From contig JAAAVE010000186.1 of assembly GCA_015679605.1 (NCBI GenBank), positions 15,445 through 27,647 on the forward strand: a DNA stretch of 12,203 bases, read 5' to 3'. This DNA is from Podila epigama (lineage: Eukaryota; Mortierellomycota; Mortierellomycetes; Mortierellales; Mortierellaceae). This document shows, one piece after another, positions 1 to 8,423 of the stretch; positions within the stretch are counted from its first letter, which is position 1; the number at the start of each line of letters is the position of its first letter. A program made the translations under genes and the position numbers. Under the pieces are notes generated by a model, which worked only from the letters and a program-made list of their open reading frames with translations, was not told the DNA's origin and did not search any database.

Positions 1-12
1 TTTGCATTTCGC

Positions 13-60
13 GCATCCATTCATACATTCATCCATTCATCTATTCATCCATTCATCCAT
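13..60. repeat. CATC/CATT tetranucleotide tandem tract
   Basis: Degenerate tandem tract built from 4-base units CATC, CATT and CATA, often seen as an 8-base ATTCATCC period. It lies about 160 bases before the first ATG of the methyltransferase gene, in its presumed promoter or leader. The rest of 61-219 is A/C-rich with no ATG and no recognisable motif. Confidence 0.7.
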
Positions 61-219
61 CTCTTCATTCCTGCATCCAAACATTCCATTGTTCAACAAC
101 GTCATCAACCAACAGAAACTGCTCTCGACTGGATACCCCTATCAACACTAAAGAAATCGAAAGCGAATCGCAACAAGAAAGACAGACACCCTAATATCTC
201 AACGAAAGAAATTCCAGTC

Positions 220-1284
220 ATGTTGATGATCGAAGGACCAAAGTTCTCTGGCTTCGACTTTACGACCGACAATAAACTACACCCTTCTACAGATGACAAA
301 TCGCAAGGCACGCCTTTCCTCATCCATGGGCGACGCATCCTACTCGCACCGCGACAGGGGAACGTGGACAGTCATGGTGAAACTTTTGACGAGTCCATTT
401 CCCACACCTCCAACACCGCGAAATCAGTTTGGGATTGTGTAGGTTTTGTTTGAATTTTGTTGTCAAAGGAATGTCCGAGGATTCCAAGTACCTATTCCTC
501 ACCCATTCTCCACATTTTTTTAACACATTTAGAGTATTGTTATGAGCAAATACTTGGAGGCATTATCATTCAAGTATAACGGACATTGGGAAGGGAAACG
601 AACCCTCGAGTTGGTAATGTAACCTATCGTTAAAGCCATCGCGCTTTATCAGCTTTCTCGTCTCATTTCCTAATAATCACTCATCGATAATGTCAATAGG
701 GTGCTGGACAAGGACTCTCATCCTTTAGTGCTGCTGCACTCGGTGCTAAGCAAGTCATCATTACAGATGTCGTCTCTGCTGTGCCATCACTGGAGCAAGG
801 AGTACAGTTGAATGAACTGACACGTCCACGGGTGCAAGTCAGAGCTTTGGATTGGACCAACCCTGCCGAGGTAGTCCAGGATATCCTACATACAGCACGG
901 CAATCAACTCAGGAGAGGAGGGCATTGGACTATATTCTGGCCTCAGATGTCATTTGGGTCGACTTTTTGATAGAGCCCCTCATCAACACCATCGCTCAAC
1001 TCATGGAGACCTCAAGTGCGCGACGAGATAATATTTCTGAAATGGACATGGACACTGGAGGTAGTAATACGCGAGCCTTGTTTGCAGACTCGCCTGTCCT
1101 TCTTCTTGCGCACCAGTCGCGGTCTGCGAGATGTGACAGCATGTTCTTTGAAGGATTAGACGCCCTTGGTCTTCAAAGAAAGAAAATCAAGCTAGACGAT
1201 GCTGACTATGATGATGACTCTGTCGAATTAGATCCCATGTTTCGTAGATCCAACCTTGCCATTTGGAAAGTTTGGAGGCAATAA
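220..1284 (+). CDS. METTL21-type (Methyltransf_16) protein methyltransferase, 3 exons, 294 aa
   Basis: Predicted S-adenosylmethionine-dependent protein methyltransferase of the METTL21/VCPKMT class, whose members methylate lysines on chaperones, VCP, eEF1A and similar targets. Exons are 220-438, 533-613 and 700-1284; introns are 439-532 (GTAGGT..TTTAG) and 614-699 (GTAATG..AATAG), both phase 0. Splicing yields the family signature in order: VWDC (residues 70-73) followed by SIVMSKYLE, the SAM-binding LELGAGQG (98-105) split by intron 2, the strand-2 acidic residue in IITDV (D123), the post-strand-4 motif ASDVIW (181-186) followed by an EPL helix, and a C-terminal HQSRSARCD..FF segment typical of METTL21 proteins. 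ATG 220 is the first ATG in the window, and the frame is open for at least 100 bases upstream of it, so a further 5' exon cannot be excluded. The protein is longer than the usual 220-240 aa because of an N-terminal extension (1-69) and Asp/Ser-rich insertions near residues 200-215 and 265-275. The exact substrate cannot be read from the sequence. Confidence 0.85.
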
Positions 1285-1285
1285 A

Positions 1286-1360
1286 CCTTTCCTTCTTTCT
1301 TTCTCCTTCTCTTTCTTTTTTTTTTTTGTTCTTTATTTTTAATTTTTTTTTTTTTTCTTG
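1286..1360. other. T-rich convergent intergenic spacer
   Basis: Almost pure pyrimidine on the + strand (CTTT/CTTC runs, then long T runs) between two genes whose stop codons face each other at 1284 (+) and 1459 (-). It probably carries the 3' ends of both transcripts. No canonical AATAAA is visible on the + strand here. Confidence 0.6.
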
Positions 1361-1458
1361 TGAGATGTTTGGGTGCTGGGCAACGGAATATACAACAGGC
1401 GACCATTCCATGAATGCCTGCAATCTAGTCAAACAAAGAACTTGTTGTTTTGTTTCTC

Positions 1459-2740
1459 TTATGGCCCACTAGCGCCCCGACCACGTCCTCTCATGCCACC
1501 GCCACGACCGCCACGATCTCCTCCCTGGTTATTATATCCTCCGCGACCACCTCCCGATTTGTAATCGCCTCTGCCACCACGTCCTCCACCACGACCGCCT
1601 CGCTCGCCACCTTGATGGTGATGATGGCCATTTCCACTATTTCCACCTCCACGCTGACCACGTCCACCACCACTCTGTGCCCTCTGCTTTGCAGCATCTT
1701 CCTTGACCAAGTCGATGATTTCATCAGGTACACGCAGGTATTTGATCTAAGGATAAAAAGTCAAAGGTTCAATGAGGTTTGTCAAGATCATGGTCAAAAG
1801 GTAGGTACCAATAGATGGCCCTACGACTAGCAAAAATGATATCTGAACATGAATAAACTTCCTTACTGTGTTTCCTCTAATATAACATTCCGTCAAGCGC
1901 CAGAATCGATCACCATCCTATTGTCAGAAAAAAGGTCAGGAGAAAGTAAAGACATATCCATGGACGTCAGTTCTATGGTTTCAAAGGTCCTCGGATCCCC
2001 ATGCAATGCAGAACGGCCATCTCTGATTCTCATAAAGAGTGTGTGCTTTTGACGTTCTTTCGTGTTTTGACAGCGAAATGAAAGCCTCGATCCTGCATAG
2101 TTTAGTGATAAGACACCTGCAATGTTGTAAAGGAAGGTATTCCGCGTATTCGTCTCCACAAGGATCCTGCTGTAGTCCTGATTCCTGTTCGAGATAAGAA
2201 AAAAATGCAAAGCTTTGCTAGCTCTGTGGCCGTCCCTTACCGATGATGTTTGAATAACCTCACGAAGAGTCAAGTTCATCCAGTTGTCACAGTTCACCAA
2301 ATGTCCGTTGAACGTCTCGCCATTCTTCAACTCGACTAACTAGTGGATCGCACAAAATAAAAACGCAAAGATTGTGTAAGTATGATGGTGGCTCCTATTT
2401 CTCTCATTGCTTGCATCAGATGTCTGTAAGAACTTAAAAATGATAACCTCTGGTTCCTTACTATTGGGTGCGTCTGGGATGTGTTCAGCAATGATAGGGG
2501 CAGCTAAAACAGAATGAGAAAATGGATGAGGGTTAAATAAAGTGAGCACAATGCTTTGGCGAGTATTTTTTTTCAAAAAAAAGTCCATGAGTCGACCCTG
2601 AGTAGATCAAGAGCCAGACGTGCTGTTCATTCGAAACGAAAAAAGGAACACGCATCCTTCCAGCCCATGTCTTTTTTTCCCTCCCCATCCGCCTGTCCCC
2701 ACTGCGGCGAATGCTGGGTAGTAATAGATCGCTTTACCAT
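1459..2740 (-). CDS. LSM4: U6 snRNA-associated Sm-like protein LSM4, 5 exons, 160 aa
   Basis: Subunit of the heteroheptameric Lsm1-7 (cytoplasmic mRNA decapping and decay) and Lsm2-8 (nuclear U6 snRNA) rings. Minus-strand exons are 2740-2738 (ATG only), 2503-2462, 2339-2241, 1917-1867 and 1746-1459; introns are 234, 122, 323 and 120 nt with GTAAAG, GTAAGG, GTAAGG and GTAAGG donors, all phase 0. The product starts [23 protein letters not shown]. It then has the Sm1 motif [15 protein letters not shown], the family segment [17 protein letters not shown], and the Sm2 part [17 protein letters not shown]. Residues about 91-160 form an RGG/Gly-rich tail with a short His run, as in other LSM4 proteins, where such tails promote P-body assembly. 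The placement of exon 1 rests on the only ATG directly followed by a good donor (GTAAAG); the other four exons are secure. Confidence 0.92.
2566..2582. repeat. T8-C-A8 perfect inverted repeat in LSM4 intron 1
   Basis: Eight T, one C, eight A: a self-complementary A/T palindrome inside the first LSM4 intron. It is probably homopolymer noise of the kind common in this window, but it could form a weak cruciform. Confidence 0.6.
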
Positions 2741-3505
2741 TGTTGAAAAGGAAAGTATTTTTTGGTTATGTTGATGAAATGGAAATGTTCACGTTTTTGG
2801 GTCATGCACTGACTTTTGTTCAGAGTCGAGTTTGAGCAGCATCAAAATTGGTCACGTGTTCGAAATATCACCATACGTCACCGAAACCTTGCAGAGATAA
2901 ACTCCTTCTCAATCCTCCTTCTTCAGCATCTTCCCTCTTCACCAACTGTACTCGATATCATATTATTTGTTGTTATTGTTGTTGTTGTTGTCGTTGTACT
3001 TGATGATGTTACTGCTTAATCCAGCGCGTTATCTTGACGCTGTTGTAACCATGTTGCTTTAACCATGTTTTTGGGTGCAGCATCAGTGAGCTACAACCCG
3101 AAACCAACACGCTCAAAGTAGTCAAGCTGCATAAACAGTCAGCGTCGCGTATCATTGGTACCACCTTTTTTTAACTTTGCATAAAGACACCAGGTCGCGA
3201 CGTGAGAGATCGTCGTTGAAACGTTTTTTTTTTCTAATGAGAAACCAACGGCTTAAACGCGTGTGACAATTTTTTTTTCTCAAAATTCATTGTCTCGGTT
3301 CCAAGATATCCAGCGTAGGACTTTTTTTTTCTTCTTTTTTTTTGGTATAATATTCGTCACCATTTCCTACATCTTTCTTGTTCTTTTCTCAAAAACTTTT
3401 TCTTTCCTCAACCTCATTTCACACTCAACCTCCCTCCTATTACTTTACGCTTTAGTCAACTATTTCAACTACACTTACCCTAATCATTAATATCAATTCG
3501 CAATC
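2741..3505. promoter_or_regulatory. Divergent LSM4 / aquaporin promoter region
   Basis: A 765-bp gene-free stretch between LSM4 (leftward) and the aquaporin gene (rightward). Visible candidates are a palindromic E-box CACGTG at 2853-2858, a CRE-like half site ACGTCA at 2875-2880, a reverse CCAAT box (ATTGG) at 3154-3158, an ACGCGT (MluI-type) site at 3257-3262, and a TATA-like TATAATAT at 3346-3353, about 155 bases before the aquaporin ATG. From 3360 to 3480 the + strand is a C/T-rich leader typical of well-expressed fungal genes. Short open frames here show no protein-like composition. The sites are motif matches only. Confidence 0.45.
2968..2997. repeat. (TTG)n trinucleotide microsatellite
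   Basis: About ten TTG-type triplets with occasional TTA or TCG interruptions, in the divergent intergenic region. A simple repeat with no coding role seen. Confidence 0.75.
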
Positions 3506-4753
3506 ATGTCTGACAAGTCTGCTAAAGGCTGGGGAATCCAAGCCCTTGCTGAGTTCTTCGGTACCGCCATGTACTTGTATCTCGCCGTCGGAGGTGCCGA
3601 TGCAGTGACCCGCGGCACCGCTGAAGGAGCGTAAGTCCCAACCAAGAAGTCTATGTTGCCAATTGACAATCTGCATGCCACAAGTATCAAAAAAAAATCT
3701 GTGTTTATGAATTCCTATTAAATGGCTCAAATCGCTGTCTGATGCGCTCATCATAGTGGTGCTCTGGGCACTGCCTTTGCCTTTGGCATTGGTCTCATCG
3801 TCACTGCCTGGGCTTTCTTCCGTATCTCGGGAGCTCACTTCAACCCAGCCATTACCCTGTCCTCCCTCATCACTGGCCACATCACTGTCCCCAAGGCCAT
3901 CCTCTACTTTATTGCCCAGCTCTTGGGTGCCATGTTGGGTGTCGCCATGGCTCGCGGTACCACCCCTTCGACTGAGCGTGTCGGTCAAGTCAACGTGTTG
4001 GTAAGTTGGTTGGATGATTTCTTTTATTCGTTTTAATTGTTATTAGAGAATGTCAATTTATTTGAACAATCATGATCGATTGACTAACTTGGACTATCAA
4101 TGTTCGGCAAACATCTCTAATTCAAACAACAGATGAACAACCAGTCGATTGCTCGCGGTTTCTTCCTCGAGTTCTTCTTGACTGCCATCCTTTGCTTCGT
4201 CTACCACATGGTTGTGCATGAGAAGAACCGTTCAACCTTCATGGCTGCCCTCCCTTACGGTCTTGCTATCTTCTCGTGCCATCTCTTCGCCACCCGTTAC
4301 ACCAACGCTGCCATCAACCCTGCCCGTGCCTTTGCCACCTCGGTTGTTGCCCGCAGCTTTGCTCGTGAGCACTGGATCTTCTGGTTCGGGTGAGTTATTC
4401 AAAATATATGTTGTGATTCACCTGTGAATTTTTTTTTCGTGTGTTGTCTCGGTGAATCTTTAGACATTCTGATTGACCCCCGTTTCCATATTTATTTTTA
4501 TTTGTATCCTACACTCATTCTATGTTGCAGACCCTTCTGCGGTGCCATTCTCGCTGCCGCTCTCCACATCTTGTTCCGTTACCTCGACTATGACCGTGTC
4601 AACCCCGGTATTGATGCCGAGAACCAGGCCCAGCTCTTGCGCGCCCAGGCTGCTGTGAACGAGACCCACGTTTACAACAATGGTTACGATAACACCTACC
4701 GCGCACCCGGTACTACCACCACCACGACCACCACCGTCAACACTTCCCGCTAA
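3506..4753 (+). CDS. Orthodox aquaporin (MIP family water channel), 4 exons, 282 aa
   Basis: Six-helix membrane water channel of the major intrinsic protein family. Exons are 3506-3630, 3757-4000, 4133-4389 and 4531-4753; introns (126, 132, 141 and three GT..AG pairs in all) begin GTAAGT, GTAAGT and GTGAGT. Both pore motifs are intact: SGAHFNPA (NPA at 71-73) and NAAINPAR (NPA at 185-187). The selectivity-filter positions, aligned to mammalian AQP1 by spacing from the NPA motifs, are F51, H173, A182 and R188. The bulky Phe/His/Arg pattern indicates a water-selective pore rather than an aquaglyceroporin. Ala replaces the Cys of AQP1 that confers mercury sensitivity. The N terminus is short (MSDKSAKGWGIQ); the C-terminal tail (about 235-282) is hydrophilic and ends in a run of eight Thr within PGTTTTTTTTVNTSR. 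Codons strongly favour C-ending forms (GCC, ATC, CTC) more than in neighbouring genes, suggesting high expression. The start is the first ATG after the C/T-rich leader, with A at -3. Confidence 0.93.
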
Positions 4754-4800
4754 AATAGATAGCGACTCTGTTTGTTTCTGACACTGTGCTCCGTCGCGTT

Positions 4801-4820
4801 TGTAAATATGGTTGTAAATA
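4801..4820 (+). promoter_or_regulatory. Two TGTAAATA elements in the aquaporin 3' UTR
   Basis: Perfect TGTAAATA occurs at 4801-4808 and 4813-4820, four bases apart and 47 bases past the aquaporin stop. In RNA, UGUAAAUA matches the Puf3/Pumilio consensus UGUAnAUA. UGUA is also a cleavage-factor binding element, so a role in 3' end formation is the alternative reading. A T tract and AACATAAAA follow within 45 bases. Confidence 0.5.
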
Positions 4821-5605
4821 CATCCTTTTTTTTTTTTTATAGTCATTAGTACAACATAAAACGAAAAAACTTATTTTTTAATGTGAAAGACGCTTTACGT
4901 GAGAAAAGCATATTTTTTTGTGAATGAGAAAGATATCACGTATGTGAAGAAAACTGGTAGCCTGGCATCATGAATGTGCTACACAAATACCAGTCAGTCC
5001 TCTTCGCCACGCGTGTACCACAGTAATGATGGCGTTCATGACGTATTTTATGATGTGAGCCTACCCATGGAAGGGATTGTACAATTGCTCCTTTTCCCTG
5101 TTGCTCACTCTTTCACTGTCTCCTTTTCTTTCTTTGAAATCATTCACGAATATTCATGGCCACCCCCTCTCTTATCGAGCTTTTTTAGTCTGCCTGCGTA
5201 TGTCTGTCTCTACTCTACTACCTTGTCAATCCGACCGATTATTGACCCAAGGACGGGGATTAGGGGAGGAAGAACATTCTGATATCTGCTGATGACTTGT
5301 TACACTTGTTGACTTTGTTTTATCCACCTCGGAGACGCGCTATTGTTTTTCTTCACTTTCATCCATTTGGAGAAAAAAAAAAAAAGCTCACTGGTATCTA
5401 CTGGCATATAGCCTATACTCACTCAAGTTGATTACACACAGCTTCGACAGTCTTATCTCAACTACGAAACGATAACCTACGACATTAGTGTGGAAAAAAA
5501 AATACACACTAGGCTCCAGGAAACGGGGTTACTTGTCCAGAGTCGAAACCATTTGTGTGATCTATCCAACGATTTTTTCTTTCTTTTTCACCCTTGCTTT
5601 TTTTT

Positions 5606-5625
5606 TTGCCTTGCCTTGCCTTGCC
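5606..5625. repeat. (TTGCC)4 perfect tandem repeat
   Basis: Four exact head-to-tail copies of TTGCC directly after a T run (5598-5607), in the long intergenic region. A simple pentanucleotide repeat; no function can be read from it. Confidence 0.85.
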
Positions 5626-6529
5626 CTTGGTGTGCCCCTCCTCCACTGTTTACTCCCTGAACCAAACCGGCATCAAAAAAAAAGCAATTCTCTCCTGGCG
5701 CATCCAGGTAGGAAAAGAAAATGCGAGATGGATGCTATCAACAGGTGGTTAGAACAAGAGATCCCTTTTGAATCACCTCAGGGTAAACAAGCGGCGACCG
5801 AATGGATGGTTGGATGCAGGAGCCGTAGGACATTAACGTACGAGGGGGGAAAGGAAGATGAGGGTGAGGGGGGGAACCGGCAAGGCAAAAAAAAAATGTA
5901 AGGATTAAGACGGTGAATAGGCTGACGAGAAGCGGTGAAGGAAGAGAAAGCATTAGATCGACAGTGAGAAGCAGAGAACACGAAAAAAAAAGAGATGAAA
6001 AGGAAAAAAAGAAAGCGGAGTAACCATGTCCAAACAGCTTCACATCTACGCGCGTTTGCAATGAAATGAATGGCCATAGTTACAGTCGGCATCATTTGTT
6101 GACGCTTGAGATAGAAGAAGGGCCATGGCAAAAACTATCCACAACTGAGACGGCATGTAGGTAGACAGATATGTTTTTTTTTTTGCTCCATGAGAATGGA
6201 CAATGGTTGCTCCGTTCTCTTTAGCACCCATGCACATTCAAAACAGACACTACCAGACATTTTCTCTTTCTCCTCTTTCCTATCTCTTCCTTTTTCTTCA
6301 GGTGCCTTCTCTTCTCTGTCTTCACCCTTTGTCGTTCTCTTTCACAAACACATTCTTTCTACAGCTCACTGATGCCCCACTACAGTCACTACTTGTTCAT
6401 GGACTCGATTTCCTTCCTTTAAATATCGACCCAACCATACATTCGTTCGCTCATTTGCGGCTCCTGCATTACCTGTATTCTTTGTCTTATTTTGTTCTTC
6501 AACTCTGTCGCCAACCTACCCTGACATTC

Positions 6530-6590
6530 AAGCATACATCACATACACATACATACATTCATATACACACGCACACCCACATATATACAC
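6530..6590. repeat. ACATA/CA-rich simple tract before the LPMO-like gene
   Basis: Alternating CACATA, ACACAT and CACACG units fill the 60 bases that end about 20 bases before the start codon at 6613, so the tract probably lies in the 5' leader of that gene. It is a degenerate microsatellite. A leader this low in G would be unstructured. Confidence 0.7.
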
Positions 6591-6612
6591 GACATTCATA
6601 ATATATACCATA

Positions 6613-7760
6613 ATGACACACTCCTCACACATCACATCGCTTCTCAGCATATGGCTTGTGCTGGCGCTCGCCATATTTTCACCCAGCTCTGTCAATGCTC
6701 ACATGGCTTTGCTTTATCCACCACCTCGTGGAGGTGTCCGGGACAAGGCACAATTTGACTGGCGCATCCATCAATTCATTGGTTTTGAGGGCTTCAAATA
6801 TCCTTGCGGTGGTTACAAGAAAGGGCCCAACACTGGTAAAGTCGACAAACTAACTTGCTATCCATATTATCAATGTTGTATGTCTTGTTGAACACTTCAA
6901 AAAACAAGGATGTTCACCAAATGACTTGAAATGTCATCAAATCACACATTTTTTAGACTTGAAGGCTGGGCAGATTGTCAATGTTCGGTTCTGGACTTCA
7001 GAAATGAAGGAGAATACCAATAAGCCAAAAAACGACATTGAGCAAGCGCGCCATGGAGGAGGCATGTGCGAATTCTCACTGTCGTACGATGGAGGCAAGT
7101 CCTTTCATATCATTGGTACCTATACCAAGACCTGTCCAGATGCTACGTATGAGTGGCCCGTCAAGATTCCCGAGAATGTACCCTCTTGCAACAACGCAGG
7201 TAACATATTTTGTGATGTCGTTTCTTGTGTTTGCACTGTCAAGAGGGAGGAGCGCTGGCGAGTGAGAATGAGAGAAGGATTGAGGAGGTTTGCCATCCCC
7301 CCCACCCCAACTGCCACGAAGGGTGAAATGCTTGGGCGCTAGGAGATGAAACGCAATATTGTTCAAGATAAGGTCGAGTTCTTCTACAAACTGACCCCCT
7401 TCTTTATCTTTTTCTTGCAACAAAAGGTCAATGTCTTTTTGCCTGGTCATGGACAGCAAACCTGGTACCTCAATACTACCACAAGTAAGAGACACTTTGT
7501 ATATCTGTTGAACTTGCATTGAAGAATGTGATGGCCTGCTTAAAGAACAACATTTCCTAATAGCAATTTCACTTTCAAAAAAATATAGCTGCGCGGATGT
7601 CACTGTCAAAGGCGTCAAGGATGGCAAGTTGCCAAGTAAACTTATCCAAATCTACGACTTTGATGGCCACAAGAAGGATGTCACATTCCCAGGCGATGGC
7701 GACTCGCATGGCCGTAGCACAGGTCCCATCAAGTCTGAAGTCATTGCCAACATACGCTGA
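6613..7760 (+). CDS. Secreted LPMO-like copper histidine-brace protein, 4 exons, 231 aa
   Basis: Predicted extracellular protein with the hallmarks of a lytic polysaccharide monooxygenase or related copper protein. Exons are 6613-6835, 6957-7199, 7427-7484 and 7589-7760; introns are 121, 227 and 104 nt (GTAAAG, GTAACA and GTAAGA donors). Residues 1-29 form a clear signal peptide (LLSIWLVLALAIF core, ending SVNA), leaving His30 as the mature N terminus in HMALLYPPPRGG. The second brace histidine is H107 in ARHGGGMCEFSLSYDGG, and the axial aromatic is probably Y173 in QYYHNCADVTV; CLFAWSW (158-164) matches the LPMO core strand. Six cysteines (65, 112, 134, 152, 158, 176) could form three disulfides. 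There is no carbohydrate-binding module and no GPI tail; the short C-terminal extension ends KSEVIANIR. A PCGG motif (64-67) also recalls X325/Bim1-like copper proteins that are not oxidases. An alternative donor at 6878 (GTATGT) would add 14 residues with two Cys in the same phase. The substrate (chitin, cellulose or none) is not readable. Confidence 0.8.
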
Positions 7761-7865
7761 GTGCGCTGAGTGCACAATATACTAATAGAGGATTCTTCTT
7801 GTCATTGTAATCAACATTATCATCACCCATTGCCATTGTCAAAAGATCGTTATCCATAGAAGTCC

Positions 7866-7888
7866 AACAGTCGGGCGACTGTTAGTCG
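7866..7888. repeat. Nested inverted repeat, AGTCG/CGACT/AGTCG arms
   Basis: AACAGTCG (7866-7873) pairs perfectly with CGACTGTT (7876-7883) across two bases. CGACT (7876-7880) can pair instead with AGTCG (7884-7888) across three. The centre arm is therefore shared by two mutually exclusive hairpins. It lies 106 bases after the LPMO-like stop codon. Confidence 0.7.
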
Positions 7889-7925
7889 TCTATTTAAAGT
7901 CGAAGGCGTATTCCTTTCGTGGAAC

Positions 7926-7977
7926 AATCACACACACGCACGCACACGCATACAAACGCAAACACATACACAAAAAA
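7926..7977. repeat. CA-rich simple repeat
   Basis: Degenerate (CA)n/(CGCA)n tract running into an A-run. It resembles in composition the CA-rich tract before the LPMO-like start codon, so the gene is flanked by similar simple sequence on both sides. Confidence 0.75.
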
Positions 7978-8423
7978 ACGGCCTAAAAATGTCAACAGGG
8001 AGTAGAGGCCTTTTACCTCACTCATTGGCAACCCCCCCAACCATGTACACCATTCGATAGGCATTGTAAAAAGCCAGATATAGTAGATGCGATAACACCA
8101 AGTTGCTGTAGAAAATGCTGGAGTATGATTAAAAAAAAAAAGCTGACAAGTTTGAATGAAGCAATGATGGCTCCTTACATAAATGAGAGTTTGTCTCATC
8201 TCCATGCAGTGGCATTTCAACTTCCTCTACAATAAGTACAATAATAATGTAATAGTGTGTTTAATTTCATTGCTTGAATAAAAAAGAAAAGGATTGGGCT
8301 GAAGCATAATATTACTCAAAACAAAAAAAAAAGTCAGGGTCCCTTCTCCCTTCTCCCCCCACCCGTTGCTTCACATCTCGTCCAACACAGAACGACAATG
8401 TTTTGTTTATGCAATCATCATTC

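Larger units (their letters stand above)
4821..6612. other. Long intergenic region without a convincing gene
   Basis: The spacer between the aquaporin gene and the LPMO-like gene holds A/T runs, a (TTGCC)4 repeat, a purine-rich stretch (about 5830-6020), a pyrimidine-rich stretch (about 6250-6360) and a CA-rich stretch just before 6613. No tRNA, 5S, U6 or other structured RNA signature was recognised on either strand. Open frames are short and of low complexity; two marginal ones (5728-5901 + and 6046-6156 -) are discussed as findings. The last 350 bases probably form the promoter and leader of the LPMO-like gene, including an AT-rich TTTAAATAT near 6418-6425. Confidence 0.6.

Noticed and set aside
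1459-1830. Plus-strand and alternate minus-strand open frames rich in Thr/Ser or Val/Ala
   Set aside because: They are out-of-frame readings of the repetitive RGG-tail codons of LSM4.
1893-2330. Single 145-codon minus-strand protein taken as a gene
   Set aside because: It is LSM4 exon 3 read through its intron; the true product is obtained by splicing to 1917-1867.
7427-7490. Reading VNVFLPGHGQQTWYLNTTT for LPMO-like exon 3
   Set aside because: That frame does not connect in phase to NCADVTVKG; the frame giving QCLFAWSW..YYHN does and matches the LPMO core.
7894-8220. Minus-strand 108-codon open frame with hydrophobic stretches and splice-like sites (GTAAGG, CTACAG)
   Set aside because: The frames on either side of the putative intron do not combine into a recognisable protein, the C terminus translates the CA repeat (VCVCVRVCD), and no start context is present.
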